From contig CM031556.1 in assembly GCA_018466975.1 (NCBI GenBank), positions 3,224,001-3,288,000 on the forward strand: a stretch of DNA of 64,000 nucleotides. Direction: 5' to 3'. Below are positions 21,370 through 33,928 of this stretch, piece by piece. A model generated the notes under the pieces. That model had not been told where the DNA came from, did not search any database, and was given only the letters and a program-made list of their open reading frames with translations. A program made the position numbers and the translations under genes. Within the stretch, counting starts at the first letter, position 1. Each line of letters starts with the position of its first letter. The DNA comes from Sparassis latifolia. Lineage: Eukaryota > Basidiomycota > Agaricomycetes > Polyporales > Sparassidaceae.

Positions 21370-22390
21370 CTGTGGCGTCCGTACTCCGCGTGCAACCAAT
21401 TACTCGTCCCTTGCGTCCTAGGCATGATTGCTTTCTACGTGATGGACAAGTCTTTTGGACTTTGCGTTCGCCGAAAGCGGCACGCCAGTGGTCGAAATTA
21501 AAGAGAGGAGACTGCGCGCAAGGCACGAACCTGTCTCTCTTCGCCATGACGGCGTACAATTGCTAAAGCAGTCCAGTAACCGGTGCTTTCCTGCGTAGAT
21601 AACGGACACAATCGATGTGCTTTCGGCAATGAGAGGGCTGGGATGGGGCCGTGATGTCTACGTGGCGCCTTCTTGCATGCCATTATACTTTCGCTACTCC
21701 GCAAGTAACCTCCTGCTAGTGGACTTCTGTGATTCTTGCCTCAGACGGTAGACCCATCCCTTGAAGGGGCACGATCTTCCTGTCTCGCCTGCCACCTATC
21801 TTGCGCTGCGCAGTCTCTATTGCCACGCACGCTGCGGTCAAATTACTGATTTTCTACGGTATCGGACTCGTATACGACGCTCTCACGGTCGTGTCGGCAA
21901 CCCTCCTCAACGATCCACGGCAGACCGTGGTGGGCGTGCTCGCTGCACGACTTCTGGGCGAAGCATTGGCACCAGGGCTTTCGGCGTACATTCGTGGTGA
22001 TTGGTAGGCCCGCGGGCTTGTGGATTGCGAGAAATGCGGGGATGGTCGTCGGTCCCTTCATTGCATCGGGCTTGTTTTAGGAGCTTGTCACATATCCCTT
22101 AGAGCGGGGGCTTGACCATCGTACGACCCTCCATCGGTGTCGTATCTTGCGGCATGGGCGAACCTCGCTGGTTACAAGATTAGTGGGATATATGGGCGAT
22201 TATGGACTCCCGCGTTCCTTTTTGTCGGGCTTGCGCAGATGTTCACTGAGCAAATATTCTCAGTTGCTCGCGCTACATCAGGATACTGGCCAACTTTCAG
22301 CGGATTCTTGGTTAATTAGGGGTGTGATGGCCGTGGTGCTTACGGTCTTCCCGGTGAGCAGAGTCCGACAAGCTTCGTGGTTTGGCTCGC
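21370..22390 (+). pseudogene. Decayed wax-synthase-like acyltransferase paralogue
   Basis: Segments in shifting frames match the gene at 13279-14575 in order: SLGMIAFYVMDKSFGL with a shifted FAFAESG, DTIDVLSAMRGLGWGRDVYV, YGIGLVYDALTVVSATLLND, then HDFWAKHWHQGFRRTFVVIG and NAGMVVGPFIASGLF. The last is followed by TAG (22078-22080) exactly where the intact gene has the active-site His of LFHEL; downstream ELVTYPLERGLDHRTTL resumes in frame. The frame shifts again towards GYMGDYGLP and ADSWLIRGV. Multiple frameshifts plus loss of the catalytic His mark it as dead. It is a direct (same-strand) duplicate, separated from the intact gene by the nested transposons. Confidence 0.88.
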
Positions 22391-22543
22391 ACTACGACAT
22401 CCGAAGATGCCTGACGTGTCCGATGCATTGCCTCCGTGATAATGTCTGATCCCAATCTTCCACGAAATACGAGAGATAAGCATCTCGGTGAGTAAAACAA
22501 AATATCGCTACAGTAAGGTTACGGTCTCCCGATGACCGAACAC

Positions 22544-25500
22544 TCATATCGAGTTTCGACGTGCGCTCTTCCCTCTTCTCTTGCCCGTTGCAATGGCGGG
22601 ACCCGTGATAAACGCGGAAGGCAGCCGTCCTTCCTCGTCCCATTTCTCTAACATATCCATAGCTGCATCATACCCCTTCTTCTGCATCTCCTCGAAACGG
22701 CCGAACTGCAGTGTACCGAACTGGCACCGCATATACCCGTCAGCTCACGCATGAAAGTAGAGCAAGAAAATACCACACCTCCTGTACAGGCATCTGCATA
22801 TATAGACATCCTTGGGCAACCTTCGCGTCTTCCAGCGTTTTCACGCTCGACACACTATTGAGCAATACATCATGAAAGAGTCCAGTCGAAAATGTGCGAG
22901 GCACTTACTATGCGAGTCGACTTTGGATCTCTGTGATAGCAGGAATATATCTCGCATTGGAAAATGGATTCCAGCGGTTGATAAGCAGCCACCAGCCAGA
23001 CACTGAATCCCCGAAGCTACGCGGAGAGTTGTCGTCAATCTGTCAATCGGTCCAATTCAATTACCTGCAGGGTTAAAACAAGCTGCCACCTACCGAACCA
23101 ACATCGCTCGCAATGACGGCACTGGCTCCCATCGCCATCATTGTAGAGACCTAACACAAGATGTCTAGCTGCTCGAACACTCTGAAACGCAGGATCCATA
23201 CCGGCAAGTTGTCAACTAAACGATGCAGGTGAATAAAGTACAGCACATGATTGTGTAGTTCTTACTATATCCACCGTCCACAAGCATATTCCCGTTGTCG
23301 CACAATGGAGGCAGCATGCCCACCAATGTCATTGACGCGCCTGGAAAGCGGAGCTTAGAAAAGGCAGTTATGTCGCCAACTCTCAACTCACGGATAAATC
23401 TCCAGGCGTAGCCCGTGTCGTGAATCTCCATACGCGAGGTGTTAATGTTCGTGGAATTGCAGAAATAAGGTAGCCACATGTCTTCGATGTGGAGATCGTA
23501 GAATGCCTAGCAAAGTCAACGTTAGGGAAAGTGTTGACCACAAAGCGGTAAACCGACCTTGTAGATAGACCGATTGAATTCATGTCCCTGCCCAACACGG
23601 TTCAGCATATGGATTATTGCCCATTCACACTGGCACTCACAGTTGTATATGCAACCAGTGGGTAAGTAACATCGGACAGCATTCTCCAGATATTCGCCAT
23701 TCTGCCGCTGAACTGTTTCGCTCGGCCTGCCGTAGAAATTAGATCACCTTCTCGCGCATATAGACCTGCGACAAAGGCCCCGATACTGGTACCTATTAAA
23801 GCTTAGAAGGCATGCGAGCGTAGTGTTAAAGATATACGTACCACCGATGTGATCAATTGGGATGCCTTGTTCTTCCAGCGCACGGAGAACACCCTGAAAT
23901 GATCCTAAACAACCTTGTCTATATACCGTGCAAAAGTGATCATTACCAGATGTGAGATACCACGGGCGCCGCCGCCTCCCAGCACAACGCCAATGGACTT
24001 CCCGCATATCCTCCTGGCCAACCGCGCAAAATCACTGGCATATGGTGGTCGCTGTGGTCGAGCAAGGCTAACTCCTCCCCTGTACTTCTGTATCCCACTC
24101 TGTACCCTGTCCTTCAGGTTCTTGAACGCTGCAAGTGCAGCTGGATCTTGTGGTTCTGATGCATTTCGCGTAACGGATGAGATGATTCCCTTCTCAGAGT
24201 CAGTTGTATGAAGTAAGGTAACGTGTGCAGCTGGACATACAGGGAGTTCAACGTGCATGTGCTGGTGTACCCATGTACGATTCTGTTGACAAAGTTCAGT
24301 GTTGGAAACTGTATGCAAACACAATGCTCACCTTCAACCATTCACGAGTAGATCCAGGCACAACGGAACGATCTGGATGAAGGAGGACAAGCTCCTTTCT
24401 GGCCGTAGTCTTCATGGAAAGTAGCAAGCGTTCATACTCGCCGATACTTGGATCATCGCCCATACCGACAACCATGACACAGTCAGCCTCGCATCGTCTG
24501 TAAGTGATAATCGGCAAAAAAAAAACGCGTGTATCACCTGCCGTATACAAGTTTGCGTCCAAGACGAATTTACCGGAGAGTCTGCAACATACAAGACTAT
24601 CCTGTACTTCTGCTCTTGCTCCGCTAACCAACCTGCGGCCTTCAGCTTGCCCATCCTAGTAAACGCATGGCGGCCCAGGTGGTCCGACACAGAAGCTTGA
24701 TTCAGGTAGAACGTAGGTGCACCAATGCTCTCTAGAGCAGTATGTAGTTTTCGAGCGAAAGCATCGATCGGTACATTGCGAGACACGGGAAGGACTGCCA
24801 CATTCTTCAAGTTGATGTTACGAGAGACATCCGACGGGAGTGTCCTAGAGGACGAATCTAGCTCTACTCGGACTCGTGAAGCAATCATCTTCAACAGCCT
24901 GCATGAAAATAGCGATCGGTGACGCTCGACGAGAGATGTAGGTGCAACTCACTGGGCTGTCGTTCGGGGATTTCTGATGCTACATCGGTCAGGCTATGGA
25001 CAAGAAGGGAGCGAACGTCCGCACCTCGATGATATAGCATTAAATAATGTCCTCGGCATTCTGATCAGTTCCGTGTCACGTATGGCGTGAACTGTATTAC
25101 GGCGAAGAGAGCTAGTAATGGCATCAAGTTCCCCCACTGTATCGCCTTGACCGTACTCCGCAAGGATGTTTATGCCGCCGCCGTCTTTGTCAGTGATTGC
25201 ACGAAGACGTCCATTGATAACAATATAGAAACTGTCGCTGACATCGTTCGGACGCCAGAGGACTTGCCCCGCGTTGACTTGCACCCAGTCTAATGAGCCA
25301 TCGATGTGAAGCACTATCAAAGGCTGCATGTCAACAGCCGTGAGCATGTGAGTAGTACAAGAAAACTGACCAAGAGGAGAAAGCAGAGATATAAGACGCT
25401 TTGCAAGAGTGAGCAGGACGATGGGGCGTTTCTCCAACAAACGTTCCAGTGCATGTGATGGGAGAAAGCCGACGTAGGTGTCAATCTTGGCAACGATGTC

Positions 25501-28040
25501 CACATATGAAGCAGTCTGGCAAAGTGATGCTGGCATACCTCATGAAGTGTACCTCATAAAGATGGAAGAAAAGAACTCACACAGATAACCTGCTATACCC
25601 CCAGGTTTCACACTAAAGAGAGGTTTCTGAGTCTGATCCTTTCGACCTGCATTGGCAACGAATGAATTTCCAAAAGATTCGTAGTATCGCCTACTCGAAC
25701 GCTCACTATCGAGATGGGCCAGTCCTGTGTCAGGAGTGGCCCTTAGCTTCGCGTCGTTGTGTTCCGTGCTTCCCTCAGAAGGTAACAACATGTCCAGATA
25801 GCCTTCGATCACATAGAACAAACCTGAGAGCAGATTCAGTGACAACCGCATATACACTGTAGACAACGCCCACACCAGTGTTCCTATCTCCTGCCTTTGC
25901 GAGTACTGATCCAGCAGGGAAAAACAAAATCTCTACCTCGTTATCGAGACCACTCATGTTCCCGTCGGTCACGATGGATGACGATCCAGTCACCGAGGAA
26001 GTATCATCGCCCATCTCCAGCAATGACAGAGACCCGAAAGATGATTTAAAAAGGCCACTTTGCGAACGGCCGGCTTCGCTAGCAGGGAAGGCAGGTGAAG
26101 CTTCAACAGAATCGTCCCCACTAAGCGGAGGCTGGATGAGCCCGATGGACTTGGCAATGCAAGACATAACCTCATCGCGAAGATCAAAATCGTCAGAGTG
26201 CACTCGCTTGCCGCCATGTGCATTGCCCTGACGAGAAACAGTCAGGGGATCATGTCGTAAAGTAACAGTATTTCTGCGAGTTAGCGGGGTATAGATGTCG
26301 CCTGTATTCCCAGTAGAAGTGTGCAGGTCGCCTGCTTGCACCTGCGAATGGGAAGCTGGAGTCCTCGAAGGAGTGGTTGGAGCCCAATACGTAGGAGCGA
26401 GACTATCTTGCACTTTGTTAGAGGCTGTAAGTGAGACTCTCGATGAGTTAGCTGAGGAAGACGCGTAGCTGAAGAAGTCACTCTCTGTATCAGAATCACT
26501 GGAGAGACCAACTCCGTCAAATCGCTGACGAAGATGTTTGAGACCGCTCTCATAAAAAGACGGAGGGAGTGGGTGGCAAGCAATATCGTTGATAGCCTTC
26601 TCAGTCCGCAGGACTTCCGTAGTTAGACCGAGATAATTATGGGCAGCATTGAACGTAACTCTCGAAAATCGAGTCAGAATGACTGCATATACAAAAATAA
26701 GGTAACGACCATAAGAACACAGCACTGACGAACCTTGCACGATATGAGCGGTGGACTTCGGGAATTTCTTGGTGAGCCTACGAAAGGCTTCCGCAGGTAT
26801 AACCGCCAAAGTACTATCCTCAGTGGCCCGAGCGACGACGCCATAGTGAGACTCTGTGTCAGTAGTCGATGCCGATGCATTCATATGCGGACGAGGCAGG
26901 GAAGGAAAGGTTGCCGCAGATACCCCAGCGAGCCCTGGATCGCCAGATCTGGAGCGCTCTTCGGGAGACGAGACATCAACAGGATGGACAGTAGATCCTC
27001 CCGAAGACACTGACTGACGACGTTCGCGTGAACCTATATTCGAAGGCGTAGCTCCGGTCAGATCAAGGTTGGAAACATCAGAATCTGACCGATGAGTACG
27101 AGAGCGAGGTGGCGCAGAAGGTGGACTACCGACCGACTCCAGCTCTTCATCCGCTTTTTCTCCATCCTGCCAGCTCATTTGCACGTTCTCCGTGAAAAGG
27201 CTGAGGATAGTGAACAGACTAGAGAGCGTCCCGCCAGGGCCTACTTGGTTCAATAATTGGTATCCGTTCATGTCCTCATTATCCCATGAACCACGGCTAT
27301 TTTCATGGCGAGGTTGTCCCGTGCGTGCATATACTTGCACACTACCGTCAATGACGCAATAGAAGCTCTTGTCCTGATCGAGCGACAGACTGTCGCCTGC
27401 AATCAGTCGCCGTGTCTGCAGATGTCGCGCAAGCTCATGAAACACCTAACATCATTACCATTATTAGCACTAGTCTGAGAAAATATCGCATAACGTACGG
27501 GTTTCTCGAGGAACCCAAACACCCGTACCGCCTGCAAAAACTCATCCAAGTAATTGTGGAACGCAGGAGCCTGTTCGGGAGTGTTAACATCAGGATGGAG
27601 CTCCTGGGCATCTGCTTTGACTAGAGGTGGCTCCTTGAGTTTAGTGTACGTGTTGAGATATCGGAAGCGTATCCAATAATTCAGTACGACAGCTGACAGA
27701 GCGAAAATGAGCGCAAACGACCAGAAGTTCAACTGACAGCAAGAAGACGTTCAGCGAGTACACAATTGGTACGTTCTGGCATCGTACCGTGAGGGTCATG
27801 GAGTAGGACAGGATCGCGTAGATGCACTTGGGTATAGTGATAGTTGCAAACCCAATGAGAGCCTTCACCCACGACAGCAGCCATACTGTTGGGGGTACAA
27901 TAGACGCGTGAGCTAACTCGAGCAATTTTCCCAAGGACTGAGCTTCTGGACGCACATATAACCCAGAAGAACGCCGACAAGAGCAGAATGAGTGGATGCC
28001 TTCCGCTTCCGCTGGTCGCGTTGCCGTCCGTAGTGGACAT
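22544..28040 (-). CDS. NTE1: Lysophospholipase NTE1 (neuropathy target esterase homologue)
   Basis: NTE1 is an ER-membrane serine esterase that deacylates phosphatidylcholine to glycerophosphocholine. Start ATG 28040 ([20 protein letters not shown]). A 43-base intron (GTGCGT...GTTAG) brings the frame into membrane helices including [20 protein letters not shown]. Then come the conserved [20 protein letters not shown] and [20 protein letters not shown], cyclic-nucleotide-binding-like domains ([37 protein letters not shown]), and a long Ser-rich linker. The C-terminal patatin domain has the oxyanion loop [15 protein letters not shown], the nucleophile motif GTSIG (formed across an intron near 23795-23840), and the catalytic Asp motif VDGGY. 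The last exon ends [13 protein letters not shown]. Many introns. All catalytic residues are present. Confidence 0.92.
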
Positions 28041-28407
28041 GGCACAGCTAGATTTATTGCTCAATTTCCTGTTGGTGTTACACGAGATGAAGTGATCAAA
28101 GTCTCCGCATGGTGCAACTGCAGGAAACAGGGTGCAATAAAGTACGCTGGGGCCCAACGTGCGCGACATCACGTAGCGCCCGATCCCCAGTCGCGTCTAG
28201 CACGTGCTCACTCAGCACACACCGCTGCGAGCTCAAGTCACAAGATTCAGATCGATATCCGGGGTATATTGCACGAGGAAAAGTACGAAGAAACCACATA
28301 TAAGTATAGAGACAATCCGCCGATATAGTATCTGCCGAACCAGCGAAGACACAATCTTGACCAGACAAAACAAGAAGTACAACGAAATTTCAGATCATAC
28401 AGGGTAT
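28041..28407. other. Spacer between chitin synthase 3' end and NTE1 start
   Basis: About 370 bases: NTE1 promoter and leader plus the chitin synthase 3' flank. No separate feature was recognised. Confidence 0.5.
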
Positions 28408-31400
28408 CTAATGACCAACGAGTCGAAGGAGTAGGTACAAGGCCGATCCCAGAAAACGAATAGCAGACAAGCCAGCGCTGTGCACAAGCATTAGCATGCG
28501 TAAATCACGACAGACGCAATTTAAAGAGAGAACGTACAGGCAGTAGAAGAGAAAACTGAGGTATGGGTTGAACGGCGCCCCATCTTCACTGGTGAAGTGA
28601 GTGTCGACCCAGTGGATGAAAAGGTTCGAGGTAAAGACCAGGATCATGACCCTGGTTATACCTGTGAGTACAAACAGAGCTTCCGATTAAGAAGGCAGAA
28701 CGAACATGTTCGTCCCAATCCATGCAAGTACAACGTTCGTACGGCTGCTACGATCGTGGTCAGCTTGCTTCGTCGCTGCATCTCGATGCTGCTTCTCTTC
28801 AAGAGCCTTGACAGAGAGCGCCTGACGTGAAGCAGCCCAGAGCTGGTCGACGTCCTCCCGGGCAGTGGGTAGTTCCACTTCCATGAGTTCCTTGCCATTC
28901 TCGCCCTTGACTTTCTTGGCGGCTCCAAGGTCCTTCGCGGAGCCGTTGTCTCCCTTCGTTCCCCTACATAAAAAGAGTTCGAATGGAGGACAACGCGTAG
29001 TATGTAAGGGTGACGGACCATGTCACATCGTGCAAGTTGCACATGGCATACATCACTGCAACAACTGTGATCAATCAAGGTCAAAAATGTTCAGCTAAAT
29101 CTGCGTACTCAAAATGTTCACATCTGCAATGGAACGGTCCGCTCAGTAAAGTAGAAACAGAAAAATACAGGGGGATAAGGCTTACAGCTAGGGAGAAGAA
29201 ACATGTACTGTAAGAAGGATGTGAACATATGCCACGGTTCCAGGTGCATGAATGATCCGATGAAGTATAGGCCATAGGTAGCAGCGAGAGAGATGACAAT
29301 ATCCCGGAATGGCGCGTTCGTCTTCACAAGACTAATTGCAAGAATTGTAAATCACGTAATGATCTAAATAACAGTCAAGTGAACTTACTTAGGGAAGTTC
29401 TTCCAACCCGCGACAGTGTGCGGAACGGCCATGTAGACGGTGTACCCTGCACACCACAACGTGATGACATTACACAACCCAAATAGGACCATACAGAGCG
29501 CATAAATCCACTTCGAGCCCTGAAGACATAGGACCTGTGAGATGTCATCAACCACGACGGGTGACGCGTATGCATACCTGAGGCCTGTTGCCTAGGGAAC
29601 ACACAGTGACGACGAAGATAAGCGCAATGTAGAGCTAAGACAGAATGAGCGTTAGACACCGAGACGTTCGGCATTGGAGCAGACGTCTCACCTTCAAGAA
29701 CACTTGGAATACGTCCTGTCCGGCGCTATCGCTCAGGAAGTTGAACGCATTTGATGTGCTCGAGGTAGCGGAGGAAACCAACTGCAATTCCACACCAATC
29801 AAGATCTCAACGAGTGCGGCATTAACGCGGAACTTACAAAGTAGAACGCCAGGTAAAAATTCGCGAGTGACGTCCATGTAAATAGTAGCTGAACTGCGTT
29901 GTAGATGAACTCGAGCTACATCTGTGGTCAGATCAAGCTTGAAAGTCTAGCTAAAAAAATAGCAAACCTGAAGAATAATCTTTCGAAAGAAGTTCTGTCC
30001 CGATGGCCAAATCTTCCAGAAAAACACAGTAGCGTGAATGGAAGCGAACAAAGAGCCGTTCAGCCAGCGACGGCGTTGAGAAATAAATTCTGGGACCTGC
30101 AAAGGCCTTCAGGTCAATCCCTGGCACGAGTTTGAATATATAAACCCACGTACAGTAGTAGGCACGTCGGTGGACGCTTTCGCGCTCTTCACATATTTCA
30201 AACTAATCGACAGTCAGCGAAGCCAAGATCGACGAATGAACAGTCACGATACTTACACCCAGCCCTCCCGTTTCTTTGTTACTATCTCGAAACACAGGAT
30301 ACGATCTTCGGCAAGATACATATTCCGCTCTGAATGAAGCACGCTACGATCAGCATGCAAATCGAAAACGGTGCGAAAAACGGCATACCGAACAGCCCGG
30401 CTCCACTGGAGCCACCGTGCATCGCTTCACCCTTGAAATACGATGCCAATGGCCCTCTACCATCCGGACCGTTGAGAAGAGCCTTGTAACGGTACGCACT
30501 GAATGCGCCAGGAAGTACACTGATGTAACCGAAGACACTCTGGACAACACACTCGCGTCAACAATAATGACAAGGCACAGTATCAACCGGCAAACCTCCA
30601 ATGGCTTGTCGAGAATGTTCGAGATCTTGTACTATCAACGAAAGACGAAGAAATGAGCAACATTTCGTAGACACCATGCATCATGCATACCTCAAAATTC
30701 TGCGACGCCGCCAGCGGACTTGTAAGAAGCAGAGAACAACCTCTTCCGGTGTCAACGCAGATTCTACGTATATGTTGACGTGAGCACAGAGTACACTACG
30801 AGTTCATCTTGACTGACTCTCCGCAGGCGCCGCCGACATTGGAGTGCTTGTCGAAACCTGCACAAAAAGACTGAGATGGAAATTTGAACATCGGTACCAG
30901 CTGGACCGCGCTTACACTTCCACAACTCGTAAATGGATGTACTAGTTGGCTTCGTTCCCACATCCAACAGCACGCAGACTGATGACAACAGGAGAATATG
31001 AGTACAGTAGTATCTAAAAAAGAGCCCTTACCATTAGGCTGGATGAGAGGCCCGAAGGCGTTGAAGAACCACCTGTGACTGGAAGACAAATCCATCAGAC
31101 AGATGTCAACAGAAAGGCTGATCGTTTCATCTACCTGTTCAACTTCTTCTTGTTCTGTTCCTTCAGACAAAAGATGATTTGAACGGGACAAGCTCCCATA
31201 GATACTTCTCCTTTCTCAGACACGACAACATTGGAAGTGTACCTATGGTAGTAGTCAGTAACTGCCTCGGGATACTTCAAATGATTGCTCACTCGAAGAT
31301 ATGGGCCGTAACGTCCTTGTTGCCCACAGAGTCCTTCGCAATACCTTCCTGATAGCACCCCATCTATCGGACGATCTTAACATCGAAACATGATTGGTCT

Positions 31401-32282
31401 AAGAACCAAATGTCATACCAGAGATAGAACTTGGAGTGTTCGTTTGTTCACTTTGCTCCGACCGTCAGATACGATGCAAACGACGACCTTTTGCCAACCG
31501 TTCACACCCCACGTCTTGGAGCGCGAGCGGCCGCAAAGATGAGTTACGTTCTTGATAACGCTGTTGGATGGCTCAGACTGTATGCGCGCATGAGCACCAT
31601 TTAGGCACAACACTCACGCGTTCATTGTCTTCACGAACAGGACCTCGTCCTCGTTGTACATGGTCATGACAATAAACAGCTCTGTATGGCGTTTGTAAAG
31701 ATACGGCCGTAGGGAATACTTGTAACGCATAAAGTCGTCCGGATCGCACGTCGCGGCCGTGTAGCGCAGCTTGGTCATTTCCTCGACGTTGTCCATTCCC
31801 TTCGGGACAATATGCGAAGGAACTTGCATATCCAGGATGAGGTTGCCCTGCTGGAGCTCGACCTTGCGCACCACCCGCTGCTTGAGCAGCATCTCCCGCG
31901 CAGCGGACCAGCCGACGCCGGGCCTTCCCTGCTGCATAGGCGGATAATTCTGCTGGTAGGGCATGGTAGGGATTGGAGGGAGGTTGTGCAAGGAGACCTG
32001 GCTCATTTCATATTGGGGGTTGAGGTGGGCATGCGAACCTGCGTAGCTACTCTGGAAAGACTTCGCAGATTTGGAGTCCCAGTTCAACTGAGCATCGTAG
32101 TCGGCATAGTGATCGTGGTGGTTGTAGACCTCTTGCGGAGCGGTATACTGGCGCTGCTGGTGCTGTGGGGCAGGAGGCAAGTCGGGAACTACGCTTCCAG
32201 TGCTGGGGGGATAGTCTGCATAGGCATATCCCGGTTGTGGACTGTTGTAGGGATCGTGTTGAGGTTGAGGACGATAAGCCAT
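28408..32282 (-). CDS. Chitin synthase, class I-III (division 1) type
   Basis: A membrane glycosyltransferase (GT2) making cell-wall chitin from UDP-GlcNAc. The ATG at 32282 ([18 protein letters not shown]) opens a Pro/Tyr/Gln-rich cytosolic head, then the family entry motif [16 protein letters not shown] and [16 protein letters not shown]. Later exons give [20 protein letters not shown], then [40 protein letters not shown] with [16 protein letters not shown], and the catalytic [20 protein letters not shown] at about 30064-30090. The C-terminal half has several membrane helices, a charged loop ([20 protein letters not shown]), and ends [15 protein letters not shown] at 28408. The open frame continues upstream of 32282 only with a GTG. 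The N-terminal layout without a myosin head excludes classes V and VII. Gene name left blank because fungal CHS numbers are not transferable. Confidence 0.92.
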
Positions 32283-32542
32283 TAATTCCGGCACCTGATC
32301 ACGGAAATGGATCTACACAGCAAAGAGTGTGATTTGAAAAAAAGGGAGAGAATGGCCGTCTAGAAAGTCGGAGAGAGTCAAAAGAACGAAGGGGATCGCG
32401 TTGTCCAGCGAGACGAGGGTTGCTAATAGAAACGAAGGTGATGGGTGTTGGCTATAGCATTCGGCGCTTGGCGTAGCATCGCTGCATATGGCAACTTCTA
32501 ATCGTCCAGTCCACCACGGTCACCCCGGCCACCATTCTCAAA

Positions 32543-32752
32543 ATGTCGAACTCGGAGAGTCGACGGGAACTTGAAAAAGCAGAGAACGCCGTATGTAACG
32601 ATGTTATTCACACTCAGAAGAGACTTTACGACATGTGGAGTCAAGGATGCGCAGCACCGAACTGAAGTAAAAAGCTCCGGCAGGATGCTCTGGCGTATGT
32701 GTTACCATATGGCGCCGAATGGTCAGACGAAATGAAACCTGACAAATTTTGA
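32543..32752 (+). CDS. Possible small uncharacterised protein gene
   Basis: ATG 32543, in a good context, opens MSNSESRRELEKAENA, followed by a consensus 5' splice site GTATGT. Downstream in another frame is a protein-like end KLRQDALAYVLPYG then AEWSDEMKPDKF and TGA at 32750-32752. I could not join the halves with an intron of normal length and correct phase. One acceptor (...GCGCAG) gives the frame HRTEVKSSG, one base out from the good C-terminal frame across a run of five A. So this is either a real small gene with a base error or frameshift, or chance. I do not recognise the family. It is divergent from chitin synthase, 260 bases away. Confidence 0.35.
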
Positions 32753-33928
32753 GAAGGCCCATCTGCGCAGACACGCCCCTCCATCGCGAGTGCCCAAGAT
32801 CGGCTGCGCGCTGCAGGATCGGAGCGTGGAGCGCAACTGACTCTGAATGTTGTGGTCCGGGGAGGAGTTGCATCCAGATGATCTGGTCCACCGGGAGAAA
32901 GTCGGGACACGACTGCAGATTATCGATGCAGGGGGCCAAAGTAGCGCGGCCGGAGCCCAAAGCGTTTCAGCAACGAAGGAAGTCGGAATTTGAGCATCGA
33001 TCGGGATGGCTCAGCATTCAATCGAGTTTTGTACAATGTATGCGACGGCCTAGAGGCAAAGAGCAGGGGGTTGGAGGTCAAACATTGAATGCAAAAGAAA
33101 CGAGACCGGACTGTAGGTGAAACTGCGACGCAAGGACTTAGCAATCAAACTGGTTATGCCCGAGGGGTTAGAAAGGCTGCAGCAGGTTCTCGAACGGCAA
33201 ATTGAGCGCTGGTCATGCCTGGGAACCTGCTGCGGTATATTCCACCTGGTCTACGCAGAGAAATTGGAAGAGAACTTGAGCAATTAAAGTCAATCAGAAA
33301 ACAAATTTCGAGACGAAGTTGAGCAAGGCGTGAGGAGAAGAACCGCTGTTGATGAGCGTCAGCCGATCGATGGTGCAGAATAAAGCGACCAAAAAAGGAG
33401 GAGTTCCCACGGTGCCCAGTCCGCCACATTGCCTGTGTCCAGCGGTCTCTGTCTCTTTGTACTCAACCCCTTGCAACCCCTCATAAATACCGTTTCTCTC
33501 ATCTACTATCCTCCACTTTTGACTCACTTATCCACTCTCTACTCGTCTTTGGTGAGTACTCTCTTCATTTCCTTCCTCATTTTGCCCAGTATCGCATGAT
33601 CTGTCGCCTCGTGCTCGCCTCACCCATCTCGCCCGCCGCCGTAACAGTGTGCGCCACGGAACGTAATTGTTGCAGTTGCAGTGGGAGTTGCAGGACCCTG
33701 CCGTCCTCATCGTGCGTGGCCAGACATTAGTCGGCACCCGTGGAGCATGCTGTGTTCGGCGTTCCCAGGCTTGACAACTCTTGCTTCTCAACATCCGCAC
33801 CTATACCTGCCCTTAGCCCCTTCTTCAACTTTGAATTCCACCTTCGTCCTCCTCTCCTACTCCTTCTCCCCGTTCCTTGTCCACTCGACTGACACATTGT
33901 ACCTAGTTTTTCCTTCACGTACCATATA
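32753..33928. promoter_or_regulatory. Upstream region of casein kinase 1, with CT-rich leader
   Basis: About 1.2 kb without a recognised gene. A TATA-like box (CATAAATACC) lies near 33482. The last ~130 bases before the CK1 start are strongly pyrimidine-rich, as in the core promoters and leaders of highly expressed fungal genes. The CK1 promoter is therefore likely within 33400-33928; the earlier part is unexplained. Confidence 0.55.

Noticed and set aside
27900..28040. Apparent frameshift at the NTE1 N-terminus
   Set aside because: A 43-base intron with GTGCGT donor and GTTAG acceptor joins FFWVI to [16 protein letters not shown] in the right frame, so no damage is needed.
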